DNA from: Pseudomonadota bacterium
GTDB lineage: Bacteria; Pseudomonadota; Gammaproteobacteria; Burkholderiales; Rhodocyclaceae
Direction of reading: 5' to 3'
DNA length: 34,091 nt
Assembly: GCA_029780075.1 (NCBI GenBank)
Contig: JAKOZI010000252.1
Coordinates: 1-34,091, forward strand
This document shows positions 17,994 to 26,382 of this stretch, piece after piece. The notes under the pieces are model-generated. The model was not told where the DNA came from, searched no databases, and worked only from the letters and a program-made list of their open reading frames with translations. The translations under genes were made by a program, and so were the position numbers. How positions within the stretch are numbered: position 1 is the first letter of the stretch; every line of letters starts with the position of its first letter.

Positions 17994-18604
17994 GATTCGC
18001 CGAGATTGCTACGCTGACCCTGCACGACGTCAAGAATCGCCTGGCCCAACTGGCCGGGCGTGCCGAGGCCAGGGGCGATGTCGAAACGCTGCATGAAGCC
18101 ATGGCCGCCGCTGATACGCTGACCAGGCTGCTGATCTATTACCGCTCGGATGTGGGGAGCCTGGCTCTGGATGTCGATGCCCACGCGCCGGCCGATCTTG
18201 CCACCGAACTTGTCGACGTTGCGTTCCTGCGCGGCAACTTCCAGGTGGACGTCGATTGCTCGCAGGCGCCGACCTTGTGGTTTTACGATCAAGCCCTGGT
18301 GCGCATGGTACTGGCCAACGCCGTACAGAACGCCGCGCGGCATGCGCGTACGCGGATCGCCATCGAGGTTGCGGAAAGCGATGGGTTTCTGGATTTCGTT
18401 GTCCGTGACGACGGGAGCGGCTTCGATGAACAACTCCTGAATGATGCTGGCAGGGCGGCGGTACATGTCACTGGGGAAGGCACCGGACTTGGGCTGAGGC
18501 TGGCACGTCGCATCGCAGAAATGCACGAGAACGCCGGCCAGCGCGGCCAGATCCGGCTTGAGAACGAACACGGCGCGGTTTTTCGTCTGTTGCTGCCAAG
18601 ATAG
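17990..18604 (+). CDS. Minimal soluble histidine kinase, 204 residues
   Basis: The protein is little more than a kinase core. A short helical region carries His12 in TLHDVKNRLAQL (H-box-like). The HATPase domain has N-box NAVQNAARHA (110-119), G1 DDGSGF (140-145) and G2 GEGTGLGLRLA (162-172). It has no sensor domain or membrane segment, so input must come from a partner or through the TPR protein. ATG 17990 overlaps the stop of the response regulator by four bases (ATGA); a TTG six codons earlier is possible but less likely. It could phosphorylate or dephosphorylate Asp61 of its neighbour. Confidence 0.88.
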   Translation: MRFAEIATLTLHDVKNRLAQLAGRAEARGDVETLHEAMAAADTLTRLLIYYRSDVGSLALDVDAHAPADLATELVDVAFLRGNFQVDVDCSQAPTLWFYDQALVRMVLANAVQNAARHARTRIAIEVAESDGFLDFVVRDDGSGFDEQLLNDAGRAAVHVTGEGTGLGLRLARRIAEMHENAGQRGQIRLENEHGAVFRLLLPR

Positions 18605-18823
18605 AGCGCGCGCTCCGAAGGTTCGGACGGCAGGATCAGCCGACCTTTCCTCCAGGAAACGGGTGTAGAAGCGCCACAAAGGGTGTATCAGGAGGATTTG
18701 CCTTGTTGAGCTTCATCGGCCGATCCTGGCTGATTGCGTCTACTACCTATGCTCCCGCTGGCCGGTGAGCAACCGGGACCGGATGTCGGGTTTATGCTGT
18801 CTCGCCATGGTTGCGTGCGATGG

Positions 18824-20299
18824 TCACTTCGCGGCGGCGCCTGTCATTGTCGCCCCTGGGCGCAACCGGTCGTCAGTCAAGATTTTTGCCCCGACGTCCT
18901 TCAGCAGGCGCTGGAATTCCGGCGAATCCATGATGATCTTTCCGGCCGCGGCGCGCAGTCGGTCGACGGCCTCGTCCGGCAGCACGAATGAGGTCGGCTG
19001 ATCGTTCAGATAGGCCAGTTCGTCCTTGTCCTTGAGCGCTGCGAACGACACGTCAATGGCATAGATCTCGGCGTTCGGCACACGTAGCGCAGCAGCGACA
19101 GCAGGATCCCTGTTGGTGGACATGGCTGCCGAGTTGCCGATCTGACGCAGGGTCTGCCAACGCGCCGCGACGTCCCGCAACAGTTCGATCGCCTCGTACG
19201 AGTAGCGGTCGATCGGCACGCCGGCCGACTTCAGGAGGATGTTCAAGGTACCGGGTGGAATTTCGGATTTATCCCAGTTGGTCGGCGGCGAGGAGAGCGA
19301 ATTGACGATGAAGACGATGATCCGGCGCGCGCTGTCGAGTGGCGTCGGTGCGCCCGCCTCGTGCAAGGCCTGCGAGACTTCCAGGGCATCGAGCACCGCG
19401 CGCATGCCGACATTGTCGGAGACACCGCCATCGACGAGATGCAGGTAGGGCCGGTTAATGCCGTCCCCGTAGGCCTGCATGTCCTTCAGCGAGCGGATCG
19501 CACGCGCCGCCGGCCGCGGCGGTTCCGCCGCTTCGCTGAATCGCCGCATCCATTCAGGCATGCGCGTGTTGCAGGTGCCGCCATAGTTGTTGATCGTCAC
19601 CGGTGAGAGCACCACCGGCACGGCCGACGACGCGGCGGCGGCGCGCGACAGCGGCACGGCATTGAGCTCAGAACAGATGACATCGAAGGTACTCTGGTTG
19701 AAAACAAAACGCGCGCCGGTCGAGATGTCGGTCGCCGATGCCAGGATCAGCGGGCCACGACCGCGATCCAGATCGCCGAAGGTGGCTCCGTTGAACAGGA
19801 TTTCGTCGTACAACTCGGCAGCCAGTTCGGAACGGCCCCAGCCCAGCGACCACAGGTTCCCCCAGTTGCGCGGGCTGAACGTGCGGGCGATGATCTCGCC
19901 CTGCACATTGCGCTTCAGGAAGCGTTGCTCGTAGTCGGCGAACAGCCTGTCGCCGTACAGGCCGTAGGCCAGCGCGGTGAAGCTGCCACCCGAGACGCCG
20001 GTGATGACGTTGACCTCGTCAAGCAGGCGCGCCGTCTGGCCTGTCGGTCCGACGACCTCGGTTCGCCGAAGGAACTCGAGTACCCCGTACGAAAAAGCGG
20101 CAGCGCGCGTGCCGCCGCCCGAGAAGGCGAGGATAACCAGGTTTTCCTTGTTCCTGACATACGCCTGACGCGTTTCGAAGCGGTAACCGCTGCGCGGGTC
20201 GGCCTGCGTCAGCGGCGGATTGATCGGGCGTGTGGCACAACCGCCGAGCAGAAACAGCAGGACAAGTGCCAGAAGGGTCGGCTTGGGCAGTGAAGTCAT
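18824..20299 (-). CDS. Patatin-like phospholipase, predicted lipoprotein
   Basis: The 491-residue protein has the patatin Ser-Asp dyad fold. The oxyanion motif is GGGTRAAAFSYG (61-72), the nucleophile elbow GVSGGS has Ser103 (GxSxG), and the catalytic Asp290 is in VDGGVSDN. The motif AAASSAVPVVLSP is also typical. The N-terminus is a lipoprotein signal with lipobox LLGG-Cys21, so it should be lipid-anchored in the envelope, probably facing the periplasm. It would act as an acyl hydrolase on phospholipid or other lipid esters. The substrate is not predictable. It stands alone, convergent with the histidine kinase gene; no clear Shine-Dalgarno precedes the ATG. Unlike ExoU-type toxins it has no secretion partner here. 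Confidence 0.92.
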   Translation of the reverse strand: MTSLPKPTLLALVLLFLLGGCATRPINPPLTQADPRSGYRFETRQAYVRNKENLVILAFSGGGTRAAAFSYGVLEFLRRTEVVGPTGQTARLLDEVNVITGVSGGSFTALAYGLYGDRLFADYEQRFLKRNVQGEIIARTFSPRNWGNLWSLGWGRSELAAELYDEILFNGATFGDLDRGRGPLILASATDISTGARFVFNQSTFDVICSELNAVPLSRAAAASSAVPVVLSPVTINNYGGTCNTRMPEWMRRFSEAAEPPRPAARAIRSLKDMQAYGDGINRPYLHLVDGGVSDNVGMRAVLDALEVSQALHEAGAPTPLDSARRIIVFIVNSLSSPPTNWDKSEIPPGTLNILLKSAGVPIDRYSYEAIELLRDVAARWQTLRQIGNSAAMSTNRDPAVAAALRVPNAEIYAIDVSFAALKDKDELAYLNDQPTSFVLPDEAVDRLRAAAGKIIMDSPEFQRLLKDVGAKILTDDRLRPGATMTGAAAK

Positions 20300-20572
20300 C
20301 GGTGTAGGGGTGGATCAACGAAAAGCCGATCATACCCTTTCCGGCCTCTGTTGAATGGTCACACGCAGGCAGTACGCCGCGATGCCCCGTGTCAATCTTC
20401 ATAAGAGGGAGATAAAATAGGTGTGCTTGCAGCGTTTTGAAGTGATTGACTTAAAGTTTGTGCTGTGTTGTCGGCGGCAAAAGCCTTCTTCGACGGGCCG
20501 TGCGCAGCGGGCGAGGGTGGCAGCAAGGATTCAGGGCGGTGACAGATCCGGAACGAAAGGAATGAGAAGACC

Positions 20573-20926
20573 ATGAGAGGGATAGTTGCGGATCGGGATC
20601 ACCAGCGGCCTGCCAGCATGCGCCTTGGCCATGCACGGGTGAAGTTGTTGACGAGCGGAGTTTTGGCGTGCGTGCTGGTCTGCTCGCCAACGGCGCTTGC
20701 CAGTCCCGGTACCGAGCAGGTGCGCTGCACCGACGAACCACGCAGCAAGTGGCTGTCTGAAGAGCAGATCAAGAAAATCTTCGGAGTCGAGCAATACGCG
20801 ATAGTCAAATTCAAGGTGTCACGTACGAACTGCTATGAGTTCTACGCGGTGACACAGTCCGGGCAGATTATCGAAGTGTACTACCACCCGATCACCGGCA
20901 AACTGGTGAAAGAGAACCGCCTGTAG
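20573..20926 (+). CDS. Small secreted PepSY-like protein, 117 residues
   Basis: After an N-terminal signal sequence (hydrophobic LLTSGVLACVLVCSPTALA, about residues 25-43) comes one PepSY-like unit: SEEQIKKIFGVEQYAIVKFKV, then CYEFYAVTQSGQIIEVYYHPITGKLVKE. This matches the alpha-beta PepSY fold seen in periplasmic inhibitors and sensors. Two Cys in the mature part (in VRCTD and TNCYEF) could form a disulfide. ATG 20573 follows AAAGGAATGAGAAG. An in-frame ATG at 20618 would give a more standard signal peptide length but lacks a Shine-Dalgarno. It is divergent from the patatin gene and its binding partner is unknown. Confidence 0.85.
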   Translation: MRGIVADRDHQRPASMRLGHARVKLLTSGVLACVLVCSPTALASPGTEQVRCTDEPRSKWLSEEQIKKIFGVEQYAIVKFKVSRTNCYEFYAVTQSGQIIEVYYHPITGKLVKENRL

Positions 20927-21028
20927 CGGTCGGTAGCCTTGGTGGCTTGCCGGTGGCAGGGAAACACCCAGCCCCCGGCGCGATGGCTGCCTGCACATCA
21001 CGCTCCCGACGCGCTCGCTTGCGGCGTC

Positions 21029-23680
21029 TCAATCCGTGCCCAGTTTTGCCAGACACGTCAGGTCCCCGCGCCGCAAATCCGCCCGCAGCGGGGCCAGGTC
21101 CGCACCGGCCTGCACGATGCGCGTGAAATCTTTCGCCGAGCGCGGTGGACCGACATAGATCGCGCCAATCAGCACCTCCTGGCGCAGGATGAGCCGCCAC
21201 CAGGAGGCCGCGTTCGGCATCGCGGTATACTCCTCGTCGCCGGGCAGGGCAGCGATTTCGCCAAAGCTGCGCAGGTCGATCCCGTCGCATTTGAGCTGGA
21301 GAACGATGCGAGGTGCCTGGTAGGGTTGCGGCTGCCCGAGCAGCGCGCCGGCGGCGGTGGCAGCCTGCGCGGCGCCAACCGCCCACAGACCGCGTAGCGC
21401 GCCAGGCAGCTCGGCCACATCGCCGACGGCGTAGATGTCCGGGTCACTGCTGCGCATGCAGGCATCCACCTGGATGCCGTGGCCGACTTCCAGGCCGGCA
21501 GCGCGCGCCAGTTGCGTATTGGCGCTGATGCCCAGGCAAGCGACGAACACGTCCGCCCTGGCGCACGGTCCGTGCGCCAGCCAGGCGGCCCGTAACCATT
21601 CGCCCTGGCCTTCCCAGCGGCTGACATTGACTTCCGTCAGCACCTGGATGCCGATGCCTTCCAGATAGGCGGTGAGGCGGGCAGCCCCCTGGTGGTCGAG
21701 CTGGGTGTTCATCACCCGGTCCGATCGCTGCAACAGCGTGACGTGCAGGCCGAGGTGGTGCAGGGCGTCGGCGGCTTCGACGCCGAGTACGCCGCCGCCG
21801 ATCACCAGTGCCCGGCGTGCCCGCCGCAGTTGCACGTGCTGGCGCAACGCCTGGGCGTCTTCGGCCGAGCGCAGCACGAAGGCGTTGTCGAAAGTGAGAA
21901 AATCCGGGTCCGGCGTGGTGCAGTGGGCGCCGGTGGCGAGGATCAGCTTGTCGTAGGGCAGCGATTCACCGGTGGCCAGCAGTACGGTCTTGTTCTGCCG
22001 GTCCACCGCGCGGGCGATCGAGTTGCGCCAGACTTCGACGCGATTCTTGGCGTACCAGTTATCCGGAATCAGTTGCAGGCCATCCATGCCGGCGCGACCA
22101 TAGATCAGGCGGCCGATGGCCATGCGATTGTAGAAGTGCAGCGGTTCGCTGGTGATCATGTCGATCTGCAGTGAGGCGCTCAGGCGACGCAGGTGTTCCG
22201 CGGCGCTGGTACCGGCAACGCCGTTGCCGATGATCACCACCCGCGCCACACCGCTGGCGAGGGCTTGGTCGACGGCCGGTGCGGCGAGGGTGGCCGGGGC
22301 TGACTCGGGAGCCGCGGAAGTCGGATCGCGGTCGATGATCACCGGGCCGCTGACGCGGCACATGCATGCCAGCCGCGCCTTGCCTTCGAGGCCCAGTCGC
22401 CGCAGGGTCGCGGTTTCGTCGCCGCCGGCGGCGGACAGGTGTTTGCTGCCTTCACAGACCACCACCGCGTCGGCGCCGCACAGACCGGCCCGGCAACCGT
22501 AGTTGATCTTCAGACCGGCGCTCTCGATGGCGTCGAGCAGGGTCGCGCCCTTGGCGACCGGGAAGGCGACCTGCGTCTCCCGGTCGGTGACCTGCGCTGC
22601 CTGCGTGCCGCCGAAGCGGGTGCGTAACTGCGTCTTTCGGGTAGGCTCGGGCGTTGCGTCGGCGGCTTTGCGCGAAGCCTGCCTGAACATCCTTTCCGCG
22701 TGGAGACTGGAAACCAGCAACACCAGCCCGCCAATCGCGCCGACGCTGCGGGTCGCCGCGATTGGCCACTCGGGTGCCGTGAAGGAAAGGAAGTAGGCCA
22801 GGGTGTCGAGCACGATCGGGCCGGCAAACCAGTAGAAGAGCGCCAGTGCGACCGCGGCAAAAACCGCTGCGACGCGATGTGGCGAGAACGGAAAGTAGCT
22901 GGTGGCGATGGCGTACAGGCCTGCCGAGGCGCAACACGAACCGAGCAGGATCGCCAGATAGAGTTCATGGCCATAGGTCTGGCTCGGCCCCTGCAGGAAA
23001 TAGGCGCCGATCAGCCCCGGCAGCAGGCCGATGAACAGCCGTCGCTGGCTGGCGTAGCGCTGATCCGGGTCGACCAGGTCGGCGAAGATCGCGCCGCGCG
23101 GATTGAAGTCGTAGCAGTTTTTCTGGCAACCGACGCAGGTCGGACAATAGCCGTTCGGCACTACCAGCAACGGCGCATGGCCATAGGTGCGCTGGATCGG
23201 CCCCAGGGGGCAGAAGGTGCCGCACCAGCCGCTGCGGCCGGCAAACACCAGACCACCGACGAAGGACAGGATCAGCACCGCGACGATGCCGGCGGCGACC
23301 AGCACGCCGGCATGGTTGAGGATTGCCGAACGGGCGGCGACGCAGGCAAGAAAAATGGCCACGGCAATCAGGAAGGCGGCGTCCTTCCACTTGCCGGGTA
23401 GCGGCCGACCGCGGCTGCTGCCGGTCATGCGCGGAATCTGGTTGAGGAAGGCCATCGGGCAGACCTGGCGCCAGAGCCCCGGCGCGATTACCAGGATCGC
23501 CGGCAGCACGGGAATGGCCAGCCCCCACCACAACCTGAGCCCGACGCCGGGGTTCAGCGCCAGTAGCGCGGCGAAGCCCAGGGTGACGAGCAGGGTGAGG
23601 ATGCGCAGCATCTGCCATGCCGGCTTGGGAAGGGCCGACGTGCGCCTGGTGTAGTTGGCGAAGAATAGCTCGGGGCTCAT
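21029..23680 (-). CDS. Fusion: membrane 4Fe-4S module, 2Fe-2S ferredoxin and FAD/NAD(P) oxidoreductase
   Basis: Three redox modules lie in one 883-residue chain. Residues 1-330 form a polytopic membrane part (about 7-8 segments) with GWCGTFCPLGP (Cys153, Cys157) and CPTCVGCQKNC (Cys179, 182, 185, 189), like NapH/NosR/CcoG proteins. Residues about 365-450 form a plant-type ferredoxin with Cys396, Cys401 and Cys439, in which the usual third ligand is Asp404 (CGAD). Residues 480-770 are a pyridine-nucleotide-disulfide-type flavoprotein with two Rossmann motifs, GNGVAG (485-490) and GGGVLG (628-633), and YAVGDVAE, followed by a C-terminal cap. The layout suggests NAD(P)H-flavin-2Fe2S-4Fe4S electron flow at the membrane. 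ATG 23680 is chosen because the membrane module begins there. Last gene of a three-gene operon, 23 bases after the cNBD gene. Confidence 0.9.
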   Translation of the reverse strand: MSPELFFANYTRRTSALPKPAWQMLRILTLLVTLGFAALLALNPGVGLRLWWGLAIPVLPAILVIAPGLWRQVCPMAFLNQIPRMTGSSRGRPLPGKWKDAAFLIAVAIFLACVAARSAILNHAGVLVAAGIVAVLILSFVGGLVFAGRSGWCGTFCPLGPIQRTYGHAPLLVVPNGYCPTCVGCQKNCYDFNPRGAIFADLVDPDQRYASQRRLFIGLLPGLIGAYFLQGPSQTYGHELYLAILLGSCCASAGLYAIATSYFPFSPHRVAAVFAAVALALFYWFAGPIVLDTLAYFLSFTAPEWPIAATRSVGAIGGLVLLVSSLHAERMFRQASRKAADATPEPTRKTQLRTRFGGTQAAQVTDRETQVAFPVAKGATLLDAIESAGLKINYGCRAGLCGADAVVVCEGSKHLSAAGGDETATLRRLGLEGKARLACMCRVSGPVIIDRDPTSAAPESAPATLAAPAVDQALASGVARVVIIGNGVAGTSAAEHLRRLSASLQIDMITSEPLHFYNRMAIGRLIYGRAGMDGLQLIPDNWYAKNRVEVWRNSIARAVDRQNKTVLLATGESLPYDKLILATGAHCTTPDPDFLTFDNAFVLRSAEDAQALRQHVQLRRARRALVIGGGVLGVEAADALHHLGLHVTLLQRSDRVMNTQLDHQGAARLTAYLEGIGIQVLTEVNVSRWEGQGEWLRAAWLAHGPCARADVFVACLGISANTQLARAAGLEVGHGIQVDACMRSSDPDIYAVGDVAELPGALRGLWAVGAAQAATAAGALLGQPQPYQAPRIVLQLKCDGIDLRSFGEIAALPGDEEYTAMPNAASWWRLILRQEVLIGAIYVGPPRSAKDFTRIVQAGADLAPLRADLRRGDLTCLAKLGTD

Positions 23681-23703
23681 GGCGTGGCTCTCGGGGGGCA
23701 GTC

Positions 23704-24177
23704 TCAACAGGCGATCTGGATCTGGCGCAGGCGCCGGCTGGCATAGGCGGCGAGATCCTGGAGCAGGGCGATTGCCAGTGCGGGTTTCCAGGCCGCCAGT
23801 TGCTCGAAGGAAGCCCGGTGCAAGGCCAGGACCTCGGTCGCCTCCAGGGCAGTGGCGCCGAGCGCGCTGGCCTCGCCATCGAGAAAGGACTGGATGCCGA
23901 AGGCTTCTCCTTCCATCAGTCGATCCACTTCGTGCTCGGCCTCGCCTGCTGCGACAGTGGTCAGTCGGACGTTGCCGGAGACGACGATGAACAAGGCATC
24001 GTTGCGCCCGCCGGCGGCAATGATCCTGCTGCCGGCCGCGAAACGCAGTTCGCCAACGAAGCTGTCGAGGCTGTCGAGTTCCTCGTCCGAGAATTCCCGC
24101 AGGAGCGGGCGCAGGCTGGTCTGTCGACCTTGCGCAGTGATCTGTTCGTCGGGATCGGCGTAACTGAAAAACTTCAT
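23704..24177 (-). CDS. Stand-alone cyclic-nucleotide-binding-fold protein, 157 residues
   Basis: The protein is a single CRP-type beta-roll (about residues 42-125: FAAGSRIIAAGG, ALFIVVSGNVRL, then MEGEAFGIQSF) plus a C-terminal helix. It has no helix-turn-helix, so it is not a CRP-type transcription factor. In the phosphate-binding cassette (93-110) the Glu after Phe-Gly is Ile95, and the Arg that holds the cyclic phosphate in CRP is missing (Ala105), so cAMP binding is doubtful. A strong GAGGAGG precedes ATG 24177. It sits 23 bases before the redox fusion and 183 bases after the FHA gene, so it may be a regulatory subunit of the redox protein. Confidence 0.87.
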   Translation of the reverse strand: MKFFSYADPDEQITAQGRQTSLRPLLREFSDEELDSLDSFVGELRFAAGSRIIAAGGRNDALFIVVSGNVRLTTVAAGEAEHEVDRLMEGEAFGIQSFLDGEASALGATALEATEVLALHRASFEQLAAWKPALAIALLQDLAAYASRRLRQIQIAC

Positions 24178-24360
24178 GCAGCCTCCTCGCACCTGGCGAC
24201 CGGCGCTGATTGTCTTGGGTTGTGGAAGCGGGTGCCCAGTGACCCCGATCCAGGGGCTGGTGGTTGTCTGCCACCAGATCCGCGTTGCCCGCCCTGACTT
24301 TCGCTCGCTGATCGGGCGGCAGGACGCTGCACGGAGCCTGAGTTGGCGTCGCTTGGCATC

Positions 24361-26013
24361 CTATGCGTCCCGGTTCCGGTCGTGCTTGGCGGTGGCGTCG
24401 GCAAAGGTGTCGATGAATGAGCTGACGGGGCGGCCCGGCTGCAAGGGTGTGCGTCCGGCCCAGCGTTCGACGTAGATATCCCATAGCCTGGCCTTGCGTG
24501 AGCTGAGCAGTTGGCCGATGAAACTCTCGGCCGACGCTGCCTTGTCGATGGCCTCGGGAGCCAGTTCGTTGGCTAGTGTCAGTGTGGCGGCGCGCACGGC
24601 CGCGTCGGTTTTCCGGAAGTACTGGCGCAAATCGCTCAAGGCGGTCTGGAATGACTGGCGACTGTCCAGATAGGCGCGTCGTGGCGGGCCAAAAAGCACG
24701 CGCAGGGCTTCCTCGCTGGTCGGCATGATTGCCAGGGGGTTGCTCGCGCTCGCGCCGGGGTGAGCGCCAGCCGGCGGCTCCAGGGCGGCATTGCGAAGCG
24801 CCAACAACTGCCGGATTTCTTCGGTGAGCAACAGGATCAGTTCACCCATTCGTTCGCCGAGCACGGCGGCATCGGTTTCGTCGAGGTCTTCCGGCGACAG
24901 CCCCAATCCTCTGGCGATACCGGCCAGTACCTGGTCGACGACCGGCGTCTGCAAGGGCGCCTCCGGTGTCACCCCGGCGCCACCCGTCCTGGCCTGAGCG
25001 GTACCAGCAGCTTCTGCAGGCTTGTTGTCTTCTGGCAGCCTGGCCGGGGGCGGGGTCTTGAACACGCGTGCCAGGCGGGTGACGCCGTCTTCGGCCAGCG
25101 GCGCTCTTGCCGGCGTCGCCTCCTCGGCACGGCCGGCTGGCGCCGGGATCGCCGGAGGCAGGTCGGCAAGCATGGCGGCCGGATCGCCGCCGCGCCGCGC
25201 GCCGCCGGTGGGTCGGGCTGGCGCCTGTAGTACTGGTGCGGGTTCGTCAGGCAGCGCGGAGGGGGATTCGGCCTTGATGGATTCCTGACTGGTGGGTGCC
25301 GGCGTGGCGACCTCTGCAAGGCCGCAGACCTGCGCCGCAATCAGGTAACTGCCGATCGACAGGAGGTCCCCGTCGCGCAGTCGGTGGCGGTCGCTGATGC
25401 GCTCGACACTGCCATTGACGAAAGTGCCGTTGGATGAGGTGTCCTGGAGCACGAAAGCGCCATCGGCGAAGCGGATCGTGCAGTGCTGCCGGGAAATACC
25501 GCCGGTGCGGTCGGGCAGCGTCCAGTCCGCGCTGTCGTCGCGGCCAATTCGGAGTTCGCCCTGGCGACCCAGTCGGGCGGTCAAGGCAGGCTGATCGGCG
25601 AGTGTTGGCTTGTTCCGGACCATCAATTCCAGCAGGGGTTCGGGGAGCGTGCCGGTGACGATGCGGGTCCTGTCGTCGTCGGTTTGCTCGCTGTCAGCCG
25701 TCAGTTCGACCCGGATCAGATAATCGCCGATCACCAGTCGCTCGCCGTCCTGCAGCGTATGCGGGCTGGTCAGCCGGGTCGTGCTGCCCTCGAGGAAAGT
25801 ACCATTGGTCGACAGGTCGTAAAGCAGGTAAGCATCCTGCAAGCGCCGGATTTCGCAATGGCAGCCCGAGAGCACCCGCCTGGGGTCGGGCAGTGTCCAC
25901 TCCAGTCCCTCCAAACGCCCCAGCCTGATGCTCTGGCGGTCACCAAAATCGATATTGGTCGTAACGGATGCAGGCAGACCAGAGGCGTCCGCAAGCGTCA
26001 GGCGAAGCTTCAT
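24361..26013 (-). CDS. Double-FHA protein with TagH-like (T6SS-associated) C-terminus
   Basis: Two FHA phosphothreonine-recognition domains come first: FHA1 (about 30-103) with Gly32-Arg33, SGCHCEI and STNGTFLEG; FHA2 (about 155-228) with IGRDD, SRQHCTI and SSNGTFVNG. FHA2 keeps all usual contacts, whereas FHA1 has Gly for Arg in the SRxH motif. A Pro/Ala-rich linker (230-370) follows. Residues about 375-550 (LGERMGELILLLTEEIRQLL, NPLAIMPTSEEALRVLFGPP, LANELAPEAI) resemble the C-terminal domain of TagH proteins of type VI secretion. No other T6SS gene is in view. A GGAGATTT Shine-Dalgarno precedes the ATG. First gene of the operon with the cNBD and redox genes. It probably docks phosphorylated partners. 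Confidence 0.88.
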   Translation of the reverse strand: MKLRLTLADASGLPASVTTNIDFGDRQSIRLGRLEGLEWTLPDPRRVLSGCHCEIRRLQDAYLLYDLSTNGTFLEGSTTRLTSPHTLQDGERLVIGDYLIRVELTADSEQTDDDRTRIVTGTLPEPLLELMVRNKPTLADQPALTARLGRQGELRIGRDDSADWTLPDRTGGISRQHCTIRFADGAFVLQDTSSNGTFVNGSVERISDRHRLRDGDLLSIGSYLIAAQVCGLAEVATPAPTSQESIKAESPSALPDEPAPVLQAPARPTGGARRGGDPAAMLADLPPAIPAPAGRAEEATPARAPLAEDGVTRLARVFKTPPPARLPEDNKPAEAAGTAQARTGGAGVTPEAPLQTPVVDQVLAGIARGLGLSPEDLDETDAAVLGERMGELILLLTEEIRQLLALRNAALEPPAGAHPGASASNPLAIMPTSEEALRVLFGPPRRAYLDSRQSFQTALSDLRQYFRKTDAAVRAATLTLANELAPEAIDKAASAESFIGQLLSSRKARLWDIYVERWAGRTPLQPGRPVSSFIDTFADATAKHDRNRDA

Positions 26014-26382
26014 GAGAAATCTCCGGAAAATGGACGGATCGGTTCCACGATGACAAGGTGCCGCTCGGTTTGCAGCGCAGATGATTCTGCATGGCGTGGA
26101 TTCTCAGACAAAGCGCTCGTCTGGGGCAAGCGCTATCGCTAGCGGGCGAGGTCGGTGGTTTGTCGATGGGTCGCGTGTGCGTTTGCTGGTGGCAGCTTGT
26201 TGCGCGTGATGTCGGAGGACACCACTACCCGTGATCAGCGCGCGGTTCGGGGGAAACCGATCGCGGTCGCGCTGACAGGGCTCTTCGGGGTCGCTATACT
26301 TGTCGGGTTGCGATTCAAGCGGCCTCGCGGTTTCACTTCGAGGTCATCAAAACCAGTGCCACAAGATTTCTGGAGAAATGTC
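26014..26382. other. Divergent intergenic region between FHA and glycine-zipper genes
   Basis: About 370 bases separate the divergent genes. The downstream frame stays open from 26155 but shows no domain or Shine-Dalgarno there. The region holds a clear sigma70-type promoter for the glycine-zipper gene (listed separately). No clear promoter for the FHA operon could be picked out. Confidence 0.5.
26272..26300 (+). promoter_or_regulatory. Candidate sigma70 promoter of the glycine-zipper gene
   Basis: CTGACA (26272-26277) and TATACT (26295-26300) are spaced by exactly 17 bases, 83 bases before the ATG. Both boxes match 5 of 6 consensus bases. Confidence 0.6.

Noticed and set aside
23681..24484. 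N-terminal extension of the redox fusion to 1151 residues
   Set aside because: The extra 268 codons overlap the cNBD gene, which has its own strong Shine-Dalgarno and domain; the extension is Arg/Pro-rich and not domain-like.
24361..26013. Type VI secretion locus
   Set aside because: Only the TagH-like FHA protein is present; no sheath, baseplate, Hcp, VgrG or ClpV gene is in the window.
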